From a virus: a stretch of 46,028 nt of DNA. The stretch's first letter is position 1, and every line of letters begins with the position of its first letter. A program made the translations under genes and the position numbers. This document shows, piece after piece, positions 6,347 to 14,014 of this stretch. The stretch lies in IMG/VR virus record IMGVR_UViG_3300035664_000025, positions 1-46,028 of that record. The stretch is one strand, 5' to 3'. The notes under the pieces were generated by a model, which was not told the DNA's origin, made no database searches, and saw only the letters and a list, made by a program, of their open reading frames with translations.

Positions 6347-6931
6347 ATGTCACAACCCATCCACGTTACTCAACAGCCTGTTGTCCTTGAAGGTTATCAA
6401 GCTGTACTGAAACCCTCTAAGTTTGGTTACTCACTGTCTGCACTCCTGGACTCCCAGCTTATCGAAGCATTGGAGGATGACCGTAAGGAAACACTCAAGT
6501 GGGCAGAGTCCAAACTGAAGAACCCTAAGCGTAGTGTCCTCAAGCCTGAACCGTGGGAAGAGGTCACTGAAGGTTCCTACAAAACTAAGTTCTCATGGAA
6601 TGAAGAGAACCGTCCTCCTGTTGTAGATAGTGAGGGCACACCTATCACTAACCGTGACCTGCCTGTCTATAGTGGCAGCAAGGTTAAGCTTGCCTTCCGA
6701 CAGAAGCCCTACATCCTCAAGGATGGTGTCACCTATGGCACTAGTCTTAAGCTTGTTGGTGTCCAGATCGTAGAGCTTGGTGGTGCTGCTGGTATTGATC
6801 GCGGTGACCTTGGTGATACTGAGGTAGCTGCACTGTTTGGTCAGACCACTGGCTTCAAGGCTAGCTCGGTGCCTGCTACTGTAGCCACTGATGAGGCTAG
6901 TGATGATGTCGTCGAGGATGATGACTTCTGA
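6347..6931 (+). CDS. ssb: Single-stranded DNA-binding protein (T7 gp2.5-like)
   Basis: A 194-residue protein that coats single-stranded DNA during replication and recombination. The body (residues 1-150) fits the cyanophage SSB pattern, with WEEVTEGSYKTKFSWNEE and KVKLAFRQKPYIL strands of an OB-like fold. The tail is strongly acidic and ends VVEDDDF, the kind of acidic tip with final Phe that recruits polymerase and helicase in gp2.5. The stop overlaps the next ATG, so it is coupled to endonuclease I. First gene of the replication block. Confidence 0.85.
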   Translation: MSQPIHVTQQPVVLEGYQAVLKPSKFGYSLSALLDSQLIEALEDDRKETLKWAESKLKNPKRSVLKPEPWEEVTEGSYKTKFSWNEENRPPVVDSEGTPITNRDLPVYSGSKVKLAFRQKPYILKDGVTYGTSLKLVGVQIVELGGAAGIDRGDLGDTEVAALFGQTTGFKASSVPATVATDEASDDVVEDDDF

Positions 6932-7284
6932 TGGCCTTTCGCTCAGGACTTGAAGAGAAGGTCGCTGATCTTCTCACCAACCTGGGTGTGAAATACGAAT
7001 ACGAATCAACCAAGGTGCCTTACGTACTGCAATGCAACTACACGCCAGACTTCCTCCTACCTAACGGTATCTACTTAGAGACCAAGGGTCAACTAACGGA
7101 GGAGGATAGGCGTAAGATGAAAGCAGTCAAGGCTGCACATCCTGACCTTGATATTCGTTTCGTGTTTCAGTCACCCCACAACAAGATCTACAAAGGATCT
7201 AAGACCACCTACGCTAAGTGGTGTGAGAAGCATGGCTTCCAATACTGTTCCTTCCACTCGATTCCTATTTCATGGCTGACGTAA
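6931..7284 (+). CDS. Endonuclease I, Holliday-junction resolvase (T7 gp3-like)
   Basis: A 117-residue nuclease of the T7 endonuclease I type, which resolves branched DNA and helps degrade host DNA. The catalytic layout is clear: Glu in GLEEKVADLL near the N-terminus, then YTPDFLLPNGIYLETKG with the Asp, Glu and Lys triad (T7 D55, E65, K67). It is shorter than T7 gp3 (149 residues), lacking part of the N-terminal arm. It overlaps the SSB stop by one base. Confidence 0.9.
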   Translation: MAFRSGLEEKVADLLTNLGVKYEYESTKVPYVLQCNYTPDFLLPNGIYLETKGQLTEEDRRKMKAVKAAHPDLDIRFVFQSPHNKIYKGSKTTYAKWCEKHGFQYCSFHSIPISWLT

Positions 7285-7418
7285 AAGAGATCCGAGCTAT
7301 TGTTGGTGCGCTTATTAAATCACTTGATAAGACAAGCTCACCTAATGATATCATCGAAGCATTCGAGGATGAACTCGATGCTTACGAAGAACTGATTCAA
7401 ACCTACCACAAAAACTGA
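7272..7418 (+). CDS. Small hypothetical protein
   Basis: A 48-residue acidic, largely helical ORF starting MADVKEIRAIVGALIKSLDK and ending EELIQTYHKN. It overlaps the end of endonuclease I by 13 bases and the start of the next gene by one base (TGATG). No family is recognised. The tight coupling suggests it is really translated with the replication genes. Confidence 0.6.
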   Translation: MADVKEIRAIVGALIKSLDKTSSPNDIIEAFEDELDAYEELIQTYHKN

Positions 7419-7627
7419 TGCGTCCCACACAATACGGTACTGTTGAGTTCTACACTGATATGTTCGGAGACCTGCTGGCTGATGTACAAGCAGATGAGCC
7501 AGCTACTACGGAGAACATCATTAAAGGTTTCTATCAAGCACTAGACAGTTGGTTCGACTATCACGATAAGCAGGCACGAGAGTATGCAGACATCCGAAAG
7601 CGAGTTCGTCAGGCACTTACCGTGTAA
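7418..7627 (+). CDS. Conserved cyanophage small protein
   Basis: A 69-residue ORF starting MRPTQYGTVEFYTDMFGDLL. The stretch ENIIKGFYQALDSWFDYHD followed by IRKRVRQALTV resembles a small protein I recall upstream of primase-helicase in cyanophages. All-helical with an acidic first half and a basic C-terminus. Its last 44 bases overlap the primase-helicase start in another frame. Function unknown. Confidence 0.7.
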   Translation: MRPTQYGTVEFYTDMFGDLLADVQADEPATTENIIKGFYQALDSWFDYHDKQAREYADIRKRVRQALTV

Positions 7628-9158
7628 TAGTTGTGGGTCATCTGATGCAGCTAGCCTGTATACAGATGGCCACACTTTTTGTTTCTCATGTAACGCCTAC
7701 ACCAAAGGTGATGGCGATGTTCACACTCATAAAATGTCCACTAATGTCCAACTCCAAGGTTCAGCCGAGCGGCTGCAAAAGCGGAACATCTCAGAAAAGG
7801 TTTGTCAACAATACCGCATCTATAAAGACGGAGACGTTCTACGCTTCTATTATTTCGACGATGCTGGAGTCGTTAAAGGTTGCAAGGTAAAGACAAAGAG
7901 TAAACTATTCACTTATGAGGGAGAAACACCTGGAACACTCTTTGGACAACATTTGTTTCCCGCCACTGGAAAACGAGTCGTCATTACAGAGGGGGAACTC
8001 GATGCGGCTTCGTGTAGTGAGGCTATGCCGGGGTGGCCGATGGTATCTCTACCTAGCGGTGCCGCAGCGGCCAGGAAGTCGATTCAACGGGCTCTCCAAT
8101 GGCTCCAGGGTTATGAAGAGATTGTCTTGTTCTTCGACAATGACGACGCGGGCCGTAAGGCAGCGGAGGACGCGGCAGGGGTCCTTCCACCTGGCAAGAC
8201 AAAGATCGCAAGACTTGAGGAATACAAGGATGCGTCAGACGCTCTCCAGGTCAATGACACTGAAGCGATTCGTCGAGCTATTTGGGACGCGAAACCTTAC
8301 CGTCCAGACGGAATTGTAGACGGTAAGAGTCTACTTGAAGTAGTTACCACACCGAACCCACCATCAGATCATGACTACCCCTTTGAAGGACTCCAGCAGA
8401 AGCTACATGGGATACGGTATGGAGAGCTTGTCACAATTACTGCAGGCTCTGGTATTGGTAAATCCAGCTTCTGCCGTGAACTCGCAACTCACCTTCTTAA
8501 CAACGGAGAACGAGTTGGTTACTTGGCACTTGAAGAAAGTAACCGTAGAACCGCCCTGGGACTGATGTCCGCTGCTGTTGGTAAATCACTTCACCTTGGT
8601 AACCATGACCGAACTGCCCTCACCGAAGCTTATAATCACAGTCTTGCTAAGTGGAACCTGTTTCTTTTTGATGGCTTCGGTTCTTTCGACCCAGACGTTA
8701 TCTATAACCGAATTGAATACCTTGCTTGCGGGTTAGATACTAAGGTCATCTTCCTTGATCACTTGTCCATCCTTATGTCTGGACTAGAGGGTGATGAGAG
8801 GCGGATGATTGATGTTACTATGACCAAGCTACGTTCTCTTGTAGAGCGTACTGGTATTGCTATGTTTCTTGTATCACACCTTAGGCGTACATCCAATGAC
8901 ACAAACCATGAAGAAGGTGCCCGAGTCACCCTTGGACAACTTCGAGGTTCGGCAGCTATTGCTCAATTGTCAGATGGAGTTATTGCGCTTGAACGGAACC
9001 AGCAAGCGGATCGAGGAGGCTCTTCAACGACTGTGCGAGTCCTCAAAAACCGTTATAGTGGGGAAGTAGGTGTTGCTTGTCAGCTTACCTATGACCTCGA
9101 CACTTGTAAATTCACTGAGACTGAAGCTAATGACTTCGACCCAACGACAGACTTTTGA
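7584..9158 (+). CDS. DNA primase-helicase (T7 gp4-like)
   Basis: A 524-residue bifunctional replication protein that makes RNA primers and unwinds DNA as a ring. Residues 14-36 form a Cys4 zinc-binding domain (CNSC, CFSC). The TOPRIM primase follows with ITEGELDAAS and LFFDNDDAG. The RecA-like helicase has Walker A GSGIGKSS (Lys293), Walker B VIFLDHLS, and LVSHLRRTS. T7 gp4 has 566 residues. Motif TTCACACTCAT at 7720-7730 lies in the gene just before an internal ATG at 7735, where a short helicase-only form like T7 gp4B could start, but no ribosome site supports that. Confidence 0.95.
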   Translation: MQTSESEFVRHLPCNSCGSSDAASLYTDGHTFCFSCNAYTKGDGDVHTHKMSTNVQLQGSAERLQKRNISEKVCQQYRIYKDGDVLRFYYFDDAGVVKGCKVKTKSKLFTYEGETPGTLFGQHLFPATGKRVVITEGELDAASCSEAMPGWPMVSLPSGAAAARKSIQRALQWLQGYEEIVLFFDNDDAGRKAAEDAAGVLPPGKTKIARLEEYKDASDALQVNDTEAIRRAIWDAKPYRPDGIVDGKSLLEVVTTPNPPSDHDYPFEGLQQKLHGIRYGELVTITAGSGIGKSSFCRELATHLLNNGERVGYLALEESNRRTALGLMSAAVGKSLHLGNHDRTALTEAYNHSLAKWNLFLFDGFGSFDPDVIYNRIEYLACGLDTKVIFLDHLSILMSGLEGDERRMIDVTMTKLRSLVERTGIAMFLVSHLRRTSNDTNHEEGARVTLGQLRGSAAIAQLSDGVIALERNQQADRGGSSTTVRVLKNRYSGEVGVACQLTYDLDTCKFTETEANDFDPTTDF

Positions 9159-9264
9159 ATCACCCCATCAGCAAGCAATGCTAACTAAACCTAACGCTCC
9201 TACACCTGAGGCAATCAAGCGAGCACAGTTCGTTGATAAGACCTATAAGTGGACTGGTAAGTGA
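9130..9264 (+). CDS. Small hypothetical protein between primase and polymerase
   Basis: A possible 44-residue ORF starting MTSTQRQTFESP, overlapping the primase end by 29 bases. A shorter 28-residue form from the ATG at 9178 (MLTKPNAPTPEAIKRAQFVD) is equally plausible. Its C-terminus KTYKWTGK runs into the GTG start of the exonuclease with a four-base overlap, suggesting coupling. No family recognised; neither start has a strong ribosome site. Confidence 0.4.
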   Translation: MTSTQRQTFESPHQQAMLTKPNAPTPEAIKRAQFVDKTYKWTGK

Positions 9265-9779
9265 ACCTGATCTTTGACTTAGAGACTGACGGACTATACG
9301 ATGATTGCACCAAGGTTCACTGTATCGGTATCTATGATCTCGACGCTAAACAAACTCTTGTCTTCAATGATGAAGGTAGTGAGCAACCTATCACGAAAGG
9401 TGTCCAGCTACTCGAAGATGCCTGTTGCCTTATTGGTCACAATATTATCGGTTACGATATTCCTGTGCTCCGTAAGCTCTATCCTTGGTTTACCGTCAGT
9501 GCTAGGGTTGTGGATACTTTGGTTCTCAGTCGCATTTATCACGCTGACATGTTGAAGACTGATCAGAAGCGTAGGTGGAAAGATATGCCACCACAACTTC
9601 AAGGACGCCACTCACTGGAGTCCTACGGTTATAGGCTAGGAGAACATAAGGGAGAGTTTGGTAAGGATACTGATTGGAAGAGCTGGTCACAAGAGATGCA
9701 AGATTATTGTTTACAAGACGTACAAGTAACACAGAAGTTATGGCAACACTTCCATCCATACCTGACTTCATCCAACTAG
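9261..9779 (+). CDS. DNA polymerase, separate 3'-5' exonuclease domain
   Basis: A 172-residue protein equal to the proofreading domain of T7 DNA polymerase. MNLIFDLETDG gives the Exo I Asp6 and Glu8; GHNIIGYDIPVL is Exo II; YCLQDVQVT near the end is Exo III with its Asp. It starts with GTG at 9261 and stops at 9777-9779, 40 bases inside the polymerase ORF, which lies in a different frame. In T7 the two domains are one chain. Either the genes are naturally split, or one base is lost or gained here; no slippery heptamer is visible in the overlap. Confidence 0.85.
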   Translation: MNLIFDLETDGLYDDCTKVHCIGIYDLDAKQTLVFNDEGSEQPITKGVQLLEDACCLIGHNIIGYDIPVLRKLYPWFTVSARVVDTLVLSRIYHADMLKTDQKRRWKDMPPQLQGRHSLESYGYRLGEHKGEFGKDTDWKSWSQEMQDYCLQDVQVTQKLWQHFHPYLTSSN

Positions 9780-11020
9780 AGCATGACGTTGCAACAATCC
9801 TCACCCAACAAGAGATACATGGGTGGTGCTTTGATGAAAGAGCTGCATGGGAACTTGAGTCGAGTCTCCGACGAGAACTGGAAACACTTACTCAACTACT
9901 ACGCAACAGGTACCCTCTCATTAAAGACCGAGAGTTCACTCCTAAACGAGTTAACCGCACAACGGGATACGTCTCAGGAGCTCCTCTCACTAAGCTGAAG
10001 GAGTTCAACCCTGGCAGTCGTGATCACATTGCATGGGTCATGAAGAACCACCACGGTTGGGTGCCTGATAAAGAGACAGCAAGTGGCAAGACTGCCATCG
10101 ATGAAACTGTTCTCAAAGACATAGGCACAGAGGAAGCACTACAGTTCTTCCGTTGCCTTGAGTTAACTAAGCAGCTTGGCATGTTGTCTGAGGGTAAGAA
10201 TGCCTGGCTCAAGCTAACCAAAGGTAACCGTATTCACCACCACTGTTCGGTTGCTACGAACACCCATAGGTGTGCACACCGCAATCCAAACCTTGCACAG
10301 GTACCAAGCGATCTAAGCTTCAGGAAGTTATTCACTGCTACACCTGGGCTAGTGATGGTTGGTGCTGACCTAGCTGGTATTGAGCTACGAATGCTTGCAC
10401 ACTACCTAGCTCGCTATGATGGGGGCAGATACGGAGACGTGCTTCTCAACGGTGACATACACCAAGAGAATGCCGACAAGATAGGTATCTCAAGGAGACT
10501 AGTAAAGACAGTTACCTATGCCTTCCTGTATGGTGCAGGTGATCAAAAGATAGGACTTAGTTATGACCAAAGCCTTTCCCCGAACAAGGCAAAAGAAAAA
10601 GGGGCTGAGATACGAAGTGCTTATGTTGCTGCCATTGACGGCTTGGATAGTCTTCTTACCGCTGTTCGTCAAGCAGGTGAGCGAGGCTTTATCAGGTCCA
10701 TAGATACACGTAAGATACCTGTAGATAGCCCACACAAAGCTCTCAACTACTTGCTCCAATCGGGTGCAGGTGTTGTAGCTAAGCGGTGGATGGTCATCGC
10801 TAACGAGAACTTCCCTACCATTGACAACGACTATCTTAGTCACACTCATCAACTAGCATTTATCCACGACGAATTACAGTGGGAATGCTTACCAGCATAT
10901 GCAGAGGATCTCAAACAACACCTTGAGTTCTGTGCTGCACTGGCTGGTGAATACTATAACCTCCGCGTTCCCATAGCTGCTGAAGGCAAAATCGGCAGTA
11001 ATTGGGCTGAAGTCCACTAA
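9740..11020 (+). CDS. DNA polymerase, family A polymerase domain (T7 gp5-like)
   Basis: A 426-residue family A polymerase without its exonuclease part. Motif A GADLAGIELRMLAHY carries the first catalytic Asp, motif B RRLVKTVTYAFLYGAGDQ the Lys and Tyr of the O helix, and motif C FIHDELQW the second Asp in HDE. RCAHRNPNLAQVP matches the conserved segment before motif A. The ATG at 9740 (MATLPSIPDFIQLEHD) is chosen; the frame is open upstream to 9674, but that part is in the shadow of the exonuclease. Together with the 9261-9779 product it makes a full replicative polymerase. Confidence 0.92.
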   Translation: MATLPSIPDFIQLEHDVATILTQQEIHGWCFDERAAWELESSLRRELETLTQLLRNRYPLIKDREFTPKRVNRTTGYVSGAPLTKLKEFNPGSRDHIAWVMKNHHGWVPDKETASGKTAIDETVLKDIGTEEALQFFRCLELTKQLGMLSEGKNAWLKLTKGNRIHHHCSVATNTHRCAHRNPNLAQVPSDLSFRKLFTATPGLVMVGADLAGIELRMLAHYLARYDGGRYGDVLLNGDIHQENADKIGISRRLVKTVTYAFLYGAGDQKIGLSYDQSLSPNKAKEKGAEIRSAYVAAIDGLDSLLTAVRQAGERGFIRSIDTRKIPVDSPHKALNYLLQSGAGVVAKRWMVIANENFPTIDNDYLSHTHQLAFIHDELQWECLPAYAEDLKQHLEFCAALAGEYYNLRVPIAAEGKIGSNWAEVH

Positions 11021-11034
11021 TCCACCCAACCGTT

Positions 11035-11172
11035 ATGGCTGTTAAATCAAAAACTGCACTAGGACGTGTAGAGTTCAAGTCCCGTGCTAAATACAAACGT
11101 ACCCGCCAAGGCAATGGTACACGATCCCTTCCCTCCCATGGACGCAAGCTTCGTCGAGGTCAAGGTAAGTGA
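11035..11172 (+). CDS. Small basic conserved phage protein
   Basis: A 45-residue, very basic ORF starting MAVKSKTALGRVEFKSRAKY and ending GRKLRRGQGK. Similar short Lys/Arg-rich proteins with a TRQGNG and RGQGK pattern occur at this place in other T7-like cyanophages, as I recall. The charge suggests nucleic-acid binding. The stop overlaps the GTG start of the exonuclease (GTGA), pointing to coupled translation. Confidence 0.7.
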   Translation: MAVKSKTALGRVEFKSRAKYKRTRQGNGTRSLPSHGRKLRRGQGK

Positions 11173-11936
11173 GTCTACTCATTGATGCTGACTTTATCGT
11201 TTACAAATGTTGTGCAGGAGCTGAAACAGAGATCGACTTTGGAGAAGACCTCATCGTTGTTACCTCCAACTTCAAAGAAGCCTATGAGTATGTCGAGCGA
11301 GAGTTATACAACATCGCAACAGACCTTGGATGCTTCGATGATTCTATTCTGTTCTTTTCTGATTCTATCAACTTTCGTAAATCTATTGACTCAGCGTATA
11401 AAGGACATCGCAATCGAAAGAAGCCGTGCGGCTACAAAAGGGTCATCAACAAACTCAAGGAAGAGTATCCCGTTGTTGTGATGCCTACACTAGAGGCTGA
11501 TGATGCCCTTGGTATCTACGCCACTAAAGAGCCAGGACACATCCTTTGTAGCCCCGACAAGGACATGCGACAGATCCCTGGGCAGCTCTATGACCTTACT
11601 GATGGAGTGGTTACTGTAGAGCCTGAGGAGGGCCGCAGGTGGCACCTCATCCAGACACTAGCTGGTGACCAAACAGATGGTTATGCTGGTGTACCTGGTA
11701 TTGGTATCAAACGTGCTGTTGCTCTATTCGAGAAGGAAGGCTACACCTGGGATACAGTAGTCAAGGCATTCGCTGAGAAGGATCTTGGAGAAGATGTAGC
11801 TCTCATGAATGCACGCCTCGCTAAGATTCTACAATGTGATGACTATGATTTCACCAATCAAGAACCAAGACTTTGGTCTCCCAGCTCCAGTACTAGAACT
11901 GACGATGGAGCAGCAGTTCAAACTCAAACAGATTGA
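11169..11936 (+). CDS. 5'-3' exonuclease (T7 gp6-like, FEN family)
   Basis: A 255-residue nuclease that removes RNA primers and degrades host DNA for nucleotides. Family features: LLIDADF at the N-terminus, AYKGHRNRKKP with the basic helical arch, LEADDALG and SPDKDM acidic metal ligands, then AGDQTDGYAGVPGIGIKRA with ligands and a helix-hairpin-helix. It starts with GTG overlapping the preceding stop. The last 98 bases overlap the NblA-like gene in another frame, so its C-terminal tail (SSSTRTDDGAAVQTQTD) is unlike the family and probably dispensable. Confidence 0.92.
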   Translation: MSLLIDADFIVYKCCAGAETEIDFGEDLIVVTSNFKEAYEYVERELYNIATDLGCFDDSILFFSDSINFRKSIDSAYKGHRNRKKPCGYKRVINKLKEEYPVVVMPTLEADDALGIYATKEPGHILCSPDKDMRQIPGQLYDLTDGVVTVEPEEGRRWHLIQTLAGDQTDGYAGVPGIGIKRAVALFEKEGYTWDTVVKAFAEKDLGEDVALMNARLAKILQCDDYDFTNQEPRLWSPSSSTRTDDGAAVQTQTD

Positions 11937-12132
11937 GAATGCACTGCGTAGCCCAGAGACAAAGCTAGAAGATGTAATCACTATCTTCATGGCTTTACAA
12001 CGCCAAAACTTTACTCTCTGTAATACAGTATCCAACCTAGTTAAGAAATGGCCAACTCAAATACCACAGGTCCCAGTTACTACAAGCGAGGAAACGTTGA
12101 AGTTTGGGACTTCATCAGAGACCAAGGGCTGA
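11839..12132 (+). CDS. nblA: NblA-like phycobilisome degradation protein
   Basis: A 97-residue protein whose residues about 18-72 match NblA. The signature LELTMEQQFKLKQIE parallels the LSLEQQF start of NblA helix 1. It is followed by a second helix, EDVITIFMALQRQNFTL, and VSNLVKKWP at the C-terminal end. NblA binds phycobiliproteins and the Clp protease so that phycobilisomes are dismantled; phage copies are thought to free amino acids or relieve light stress. The N-terminus (KNQDFGLPAP) and a Thr/Ser-rich tail go beyond classical NblA. An ATG at 11845 is an alternative start. It overlaps the exonuclease end and DUF3310 start. Confidence 0.65.
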   Translation: MTMISPIKNQDFGLPAPVLELTMEQQFKLKQIENALRSPETKLEDVITIFMALQRQNFTLCNTVSNLVKKWPTQIPQVPVTTSEETLKFGTSSETKG

Positions 12133-12341
12133 ACTACCACCTTGGTAATGCAGTTAAATATATCTGCCGTGCTGGCTTCAAAGACAGCCGAGTAGAAGAT
12201 CTTAAAAAAGCAATCCACTATCTTCAAAATGAGCTTGAAAGCATCACCACAACAGCAAGCAAAGGAGTTCCGGGCTGGTTTCCAAGTAACGAACAGTACG
12301 AGTCCAGCTTCACGGACTATGCAGCGGACTTTGATCGTTGA
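12048..12341 (+). CDS. DUF3310 family protein
   Basis: A 97-residue protein with the DUF3310 pattern: YYKRGNVEVWDFIRDQGLNY, then HLGNAVKYICRAGFKDS, then EDLKKAIHYLQNELE. These small proteins are common in phage nucleotide-metabolism clusters and are sometimes labelled nucleotide-kinase-like, without proof. It overlaps the NblA-like gene by 85 bases and the MazG-like gene by 113, an unusually deep packing. Confidence 0.85.
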   Translation: MANSNTTGPSYYKRGNVEVWDFIRDQGLNYHLGNAVKYICRAGFKDSRVEDLKKAIHYLQNELESITTTASKGVPGWFPSNEQYESSFTDYAADFDR

Positions 12342-12612
12342 GGAATTCAAAGAGTTCCTTGATGCAGAGAATCAGTTACTTCTTGGGTTCGTAGTCAACG
12401 CTACCGATGCCCTTAAAGAGCTAGCTGATCTTGTCTATGTCTGCTATCAATACGCAGAGAACCTAGGATGGGATCTAGATGAAGCTCTCTATCGTGTTCA
12501 CCAAAGCAACATGAGTAAGCTTAGTGAAGACGGTAAACCTATCTACCGAGAGGATGGTAAAGTCCTCAAGGGTCCTAACTATCAACCACCAAACCTTAGT
12601 GATCTTGTCTAG
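12229..12612 (+). CDS. mazG: MazG-like nucleotide pyrophosphohydrolase
   Basis: A 127-residue all-alpha NTP pyrophosphatase-like protein. The metal-binding helices appear as VEEFKEFLDA (the ExxE type) and DALKELADLVYVCYQYA (ExxD type). HQSNMSKL and REDGKVLKGPNY are typical of phage MazG proteins. Family members hydrolyse (d)NTPs, and cyanophage MazG has been proposed to affect ppGpp or dNTP balance. The ATG at 12229 lies deep within the DUF3310 gene, but no later start keeps the first helix. It sits just before ribonucleotide reductase. Confidence 0.85.
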   Translation: MSLKASPQQQAKEFRAGFQVTNSTSPASRTMQRTLIVEEFKEFLDAENQLLLGFVVNATDALKELADLVYVCYQYAENLGWDLDEALYRVHQSNMSKLSEDGKPIYREDGKVLKGPNYQPPNLSDLV

Positions 12613-12613
12613 T

Positions 12614-14014
12614 ATGTCCACTGATCTTATTGCCCGTACTGGGCGCGTTCAATCTTGGATCGATGATCCTACCTCACGACTTCCTGTGTCGTGCACCGTA
12701 TTTGTTGTAGAGGACACCATGGAGGGTCCTAATGGAATCGAAGCCTCTTGGCGATTTGTTAGCCACGCTCTACGCTATGGAGCGGGAGTTGCAGTCCATC
12801 TATCTAAACTCCGGCCACGAGGAGAGGAGAATGATAAAGGCTTGGTTGCATCAGGCCCCGTATCTTTTGCCAAGATCTACTCAACACTAAATGAGATCCT
12901 TCGTCGTGGAGGTGTCTACAAGAATGGAGCAGTTGTACTACACCTTGATCTTAACCATCCTGATGTGTTGGAGTTTATTACTGCTCTCCGCTCTGATCTG
13001 CCTTGGGTTAAACGCTGCGTCAACATTAATAAACACTGGTGGGAGCTTGCTACCCAAGAAGTTAAGGACGCCCTCCTTGAAGGAATCAAAAAGGGTGACA
13101 TCTGGCTCAACAAAACAAAGGTAGACAAGAATGGGAATCGAATCAGGGGTAACGTATGCTTGGAGGTTTACCTGCCCTCACGCGGAACCTGTCTATTGCA
13201 ACATGTTAACCTCGGCGGATGTGAGCTCAATGACATTCAGGGTGCATTTGTCAACGGAATGTCCGAGTTGTGCTCACTCCACGGCAAAACAAACGTTGGA
13301 GAAAGCGGAGAGTACCTCCCTTCAAAGACTGATCGCCAAGTCGGTCTCGGACTCCTTGGGTTGGCAAACATGCTTAAGCAGCATGGAGTAACTTACAAGC
13401 AATTTGGTGAGGCTCTCAAGGATATCAATGATGGACAGATGGCACAGACCCCTGCCCATATCCTTGCAGCTGAGATCAACGCTGGTGTAACTGCAGCAGC
13501 ACATACCGCCCGTATCAACAAGATGGATCGAGCGTTTGCTATTGCACCTACAGCGTCCTGTAGCTACCGTTACAAGGACTTGGGTGGGTTTACTACCTGC
13601 CCTGAGATTGCCCCTCCTATTGCCCGCCAAGTTGACCGTGATAGCGGTACCTTCGGCGTCCAGAGCTTCGACTATGGCGATGTAGAAATCGCCTCTGAAG
13701 TTGGCTGGGAGAACTACAAGCGAGTTGCGGATGAAGTTGTTCGTATGCTCGATAAGACGGGTCTTCTTCATGGTTACTCATTCAATAGCTGGTCTGATAT
13801 GATCACCTATGATGAGCAATTCATTGAGGAGTGGCTGGATAGCCCCCAAACATCTCTTTACTACTCACTCCAAGTGATGGGAGACGTTCAGGATAAATCC
13901 AGCGCATATGCAGCACTGGATGAAGCTGAAGTCGATGATTACCTGGAGTCTATTCTATCTGATCCGGCTGGCGCTAGTCAGCCCCAAGCTCCTGATTGTA
14001 ATTGCGGCGAATGA
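12614..14014 (+). CDS. nrdA: Ribonucleotide reductase large (alpha) subunit
   Basis: A 466-residue catalytic subunit that reduces ribonucleotides to deoxyribonucleotides for phage DNA. Active-site residues are present: Cys135 in VKRCVNINKHW, the Asn180-Cys182-Glu184 triad in GNVCLEVYLP, and Cys193 in GTCLLQHVNLGG. APTASCSYRYK is the phosphate loop. The C-terminal DCNCGE supplies Cys462 and Cys464, probably the redox pair. It is much shorter than NrdA (about 760 residues) and lacks an ATP-cone. Similar cyanophage proteins were long called class II; the beta subunit next door favours class I. ATG 12614, two bases after the MazG stop. Confidence 0.9.
   Translation: MSTDLIARTGRVQSWIDDPTSRLPVSCTVFVVEDTMEGPNGIEASWRFVSHALRYGAGVAVHLSKLRPRGEENDKGLVASGPVSFAKIYSTLNEILRRGGVYKNGAVVLHLDLNHPDVLEFITALRSDLPWVKRCVNINKHWWELATQEVKDALLEGIKKGDIWLNKTKVDKNGNRIRGNVCLEVYLPSRGTCLLQHVNLGGCELNDIQGAFVNGMSELCSLHGKTNVGESGEYLPSKTDRQVGLGLLGLANMLKQHGVTYKQFGEALKDINDGQMAQTPAHILAAEINAGVTAAAHTARINKMDRAFAIAPTASCSYRYKDLGGFTTCPEIAPPIARQVDRDSGTFGVQSFDYGDVEIASEVGWENYKRVADEVVRMLDKTGLLHGYSFNSWSDMITYDEQFIEEWLDSPQTSLYYSLQVMGDVQDKSSAYAALDEAEVDDYLESILSDPAGASQPQAPDCNCGE

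Noticed and set aside
7735-9158. Internal start for a short helicase-only protein like T7 gp4B
   Set aside because: An ATG follows the motif at 7720-7730, but no ribosome site is visible. It stays a possibility only.
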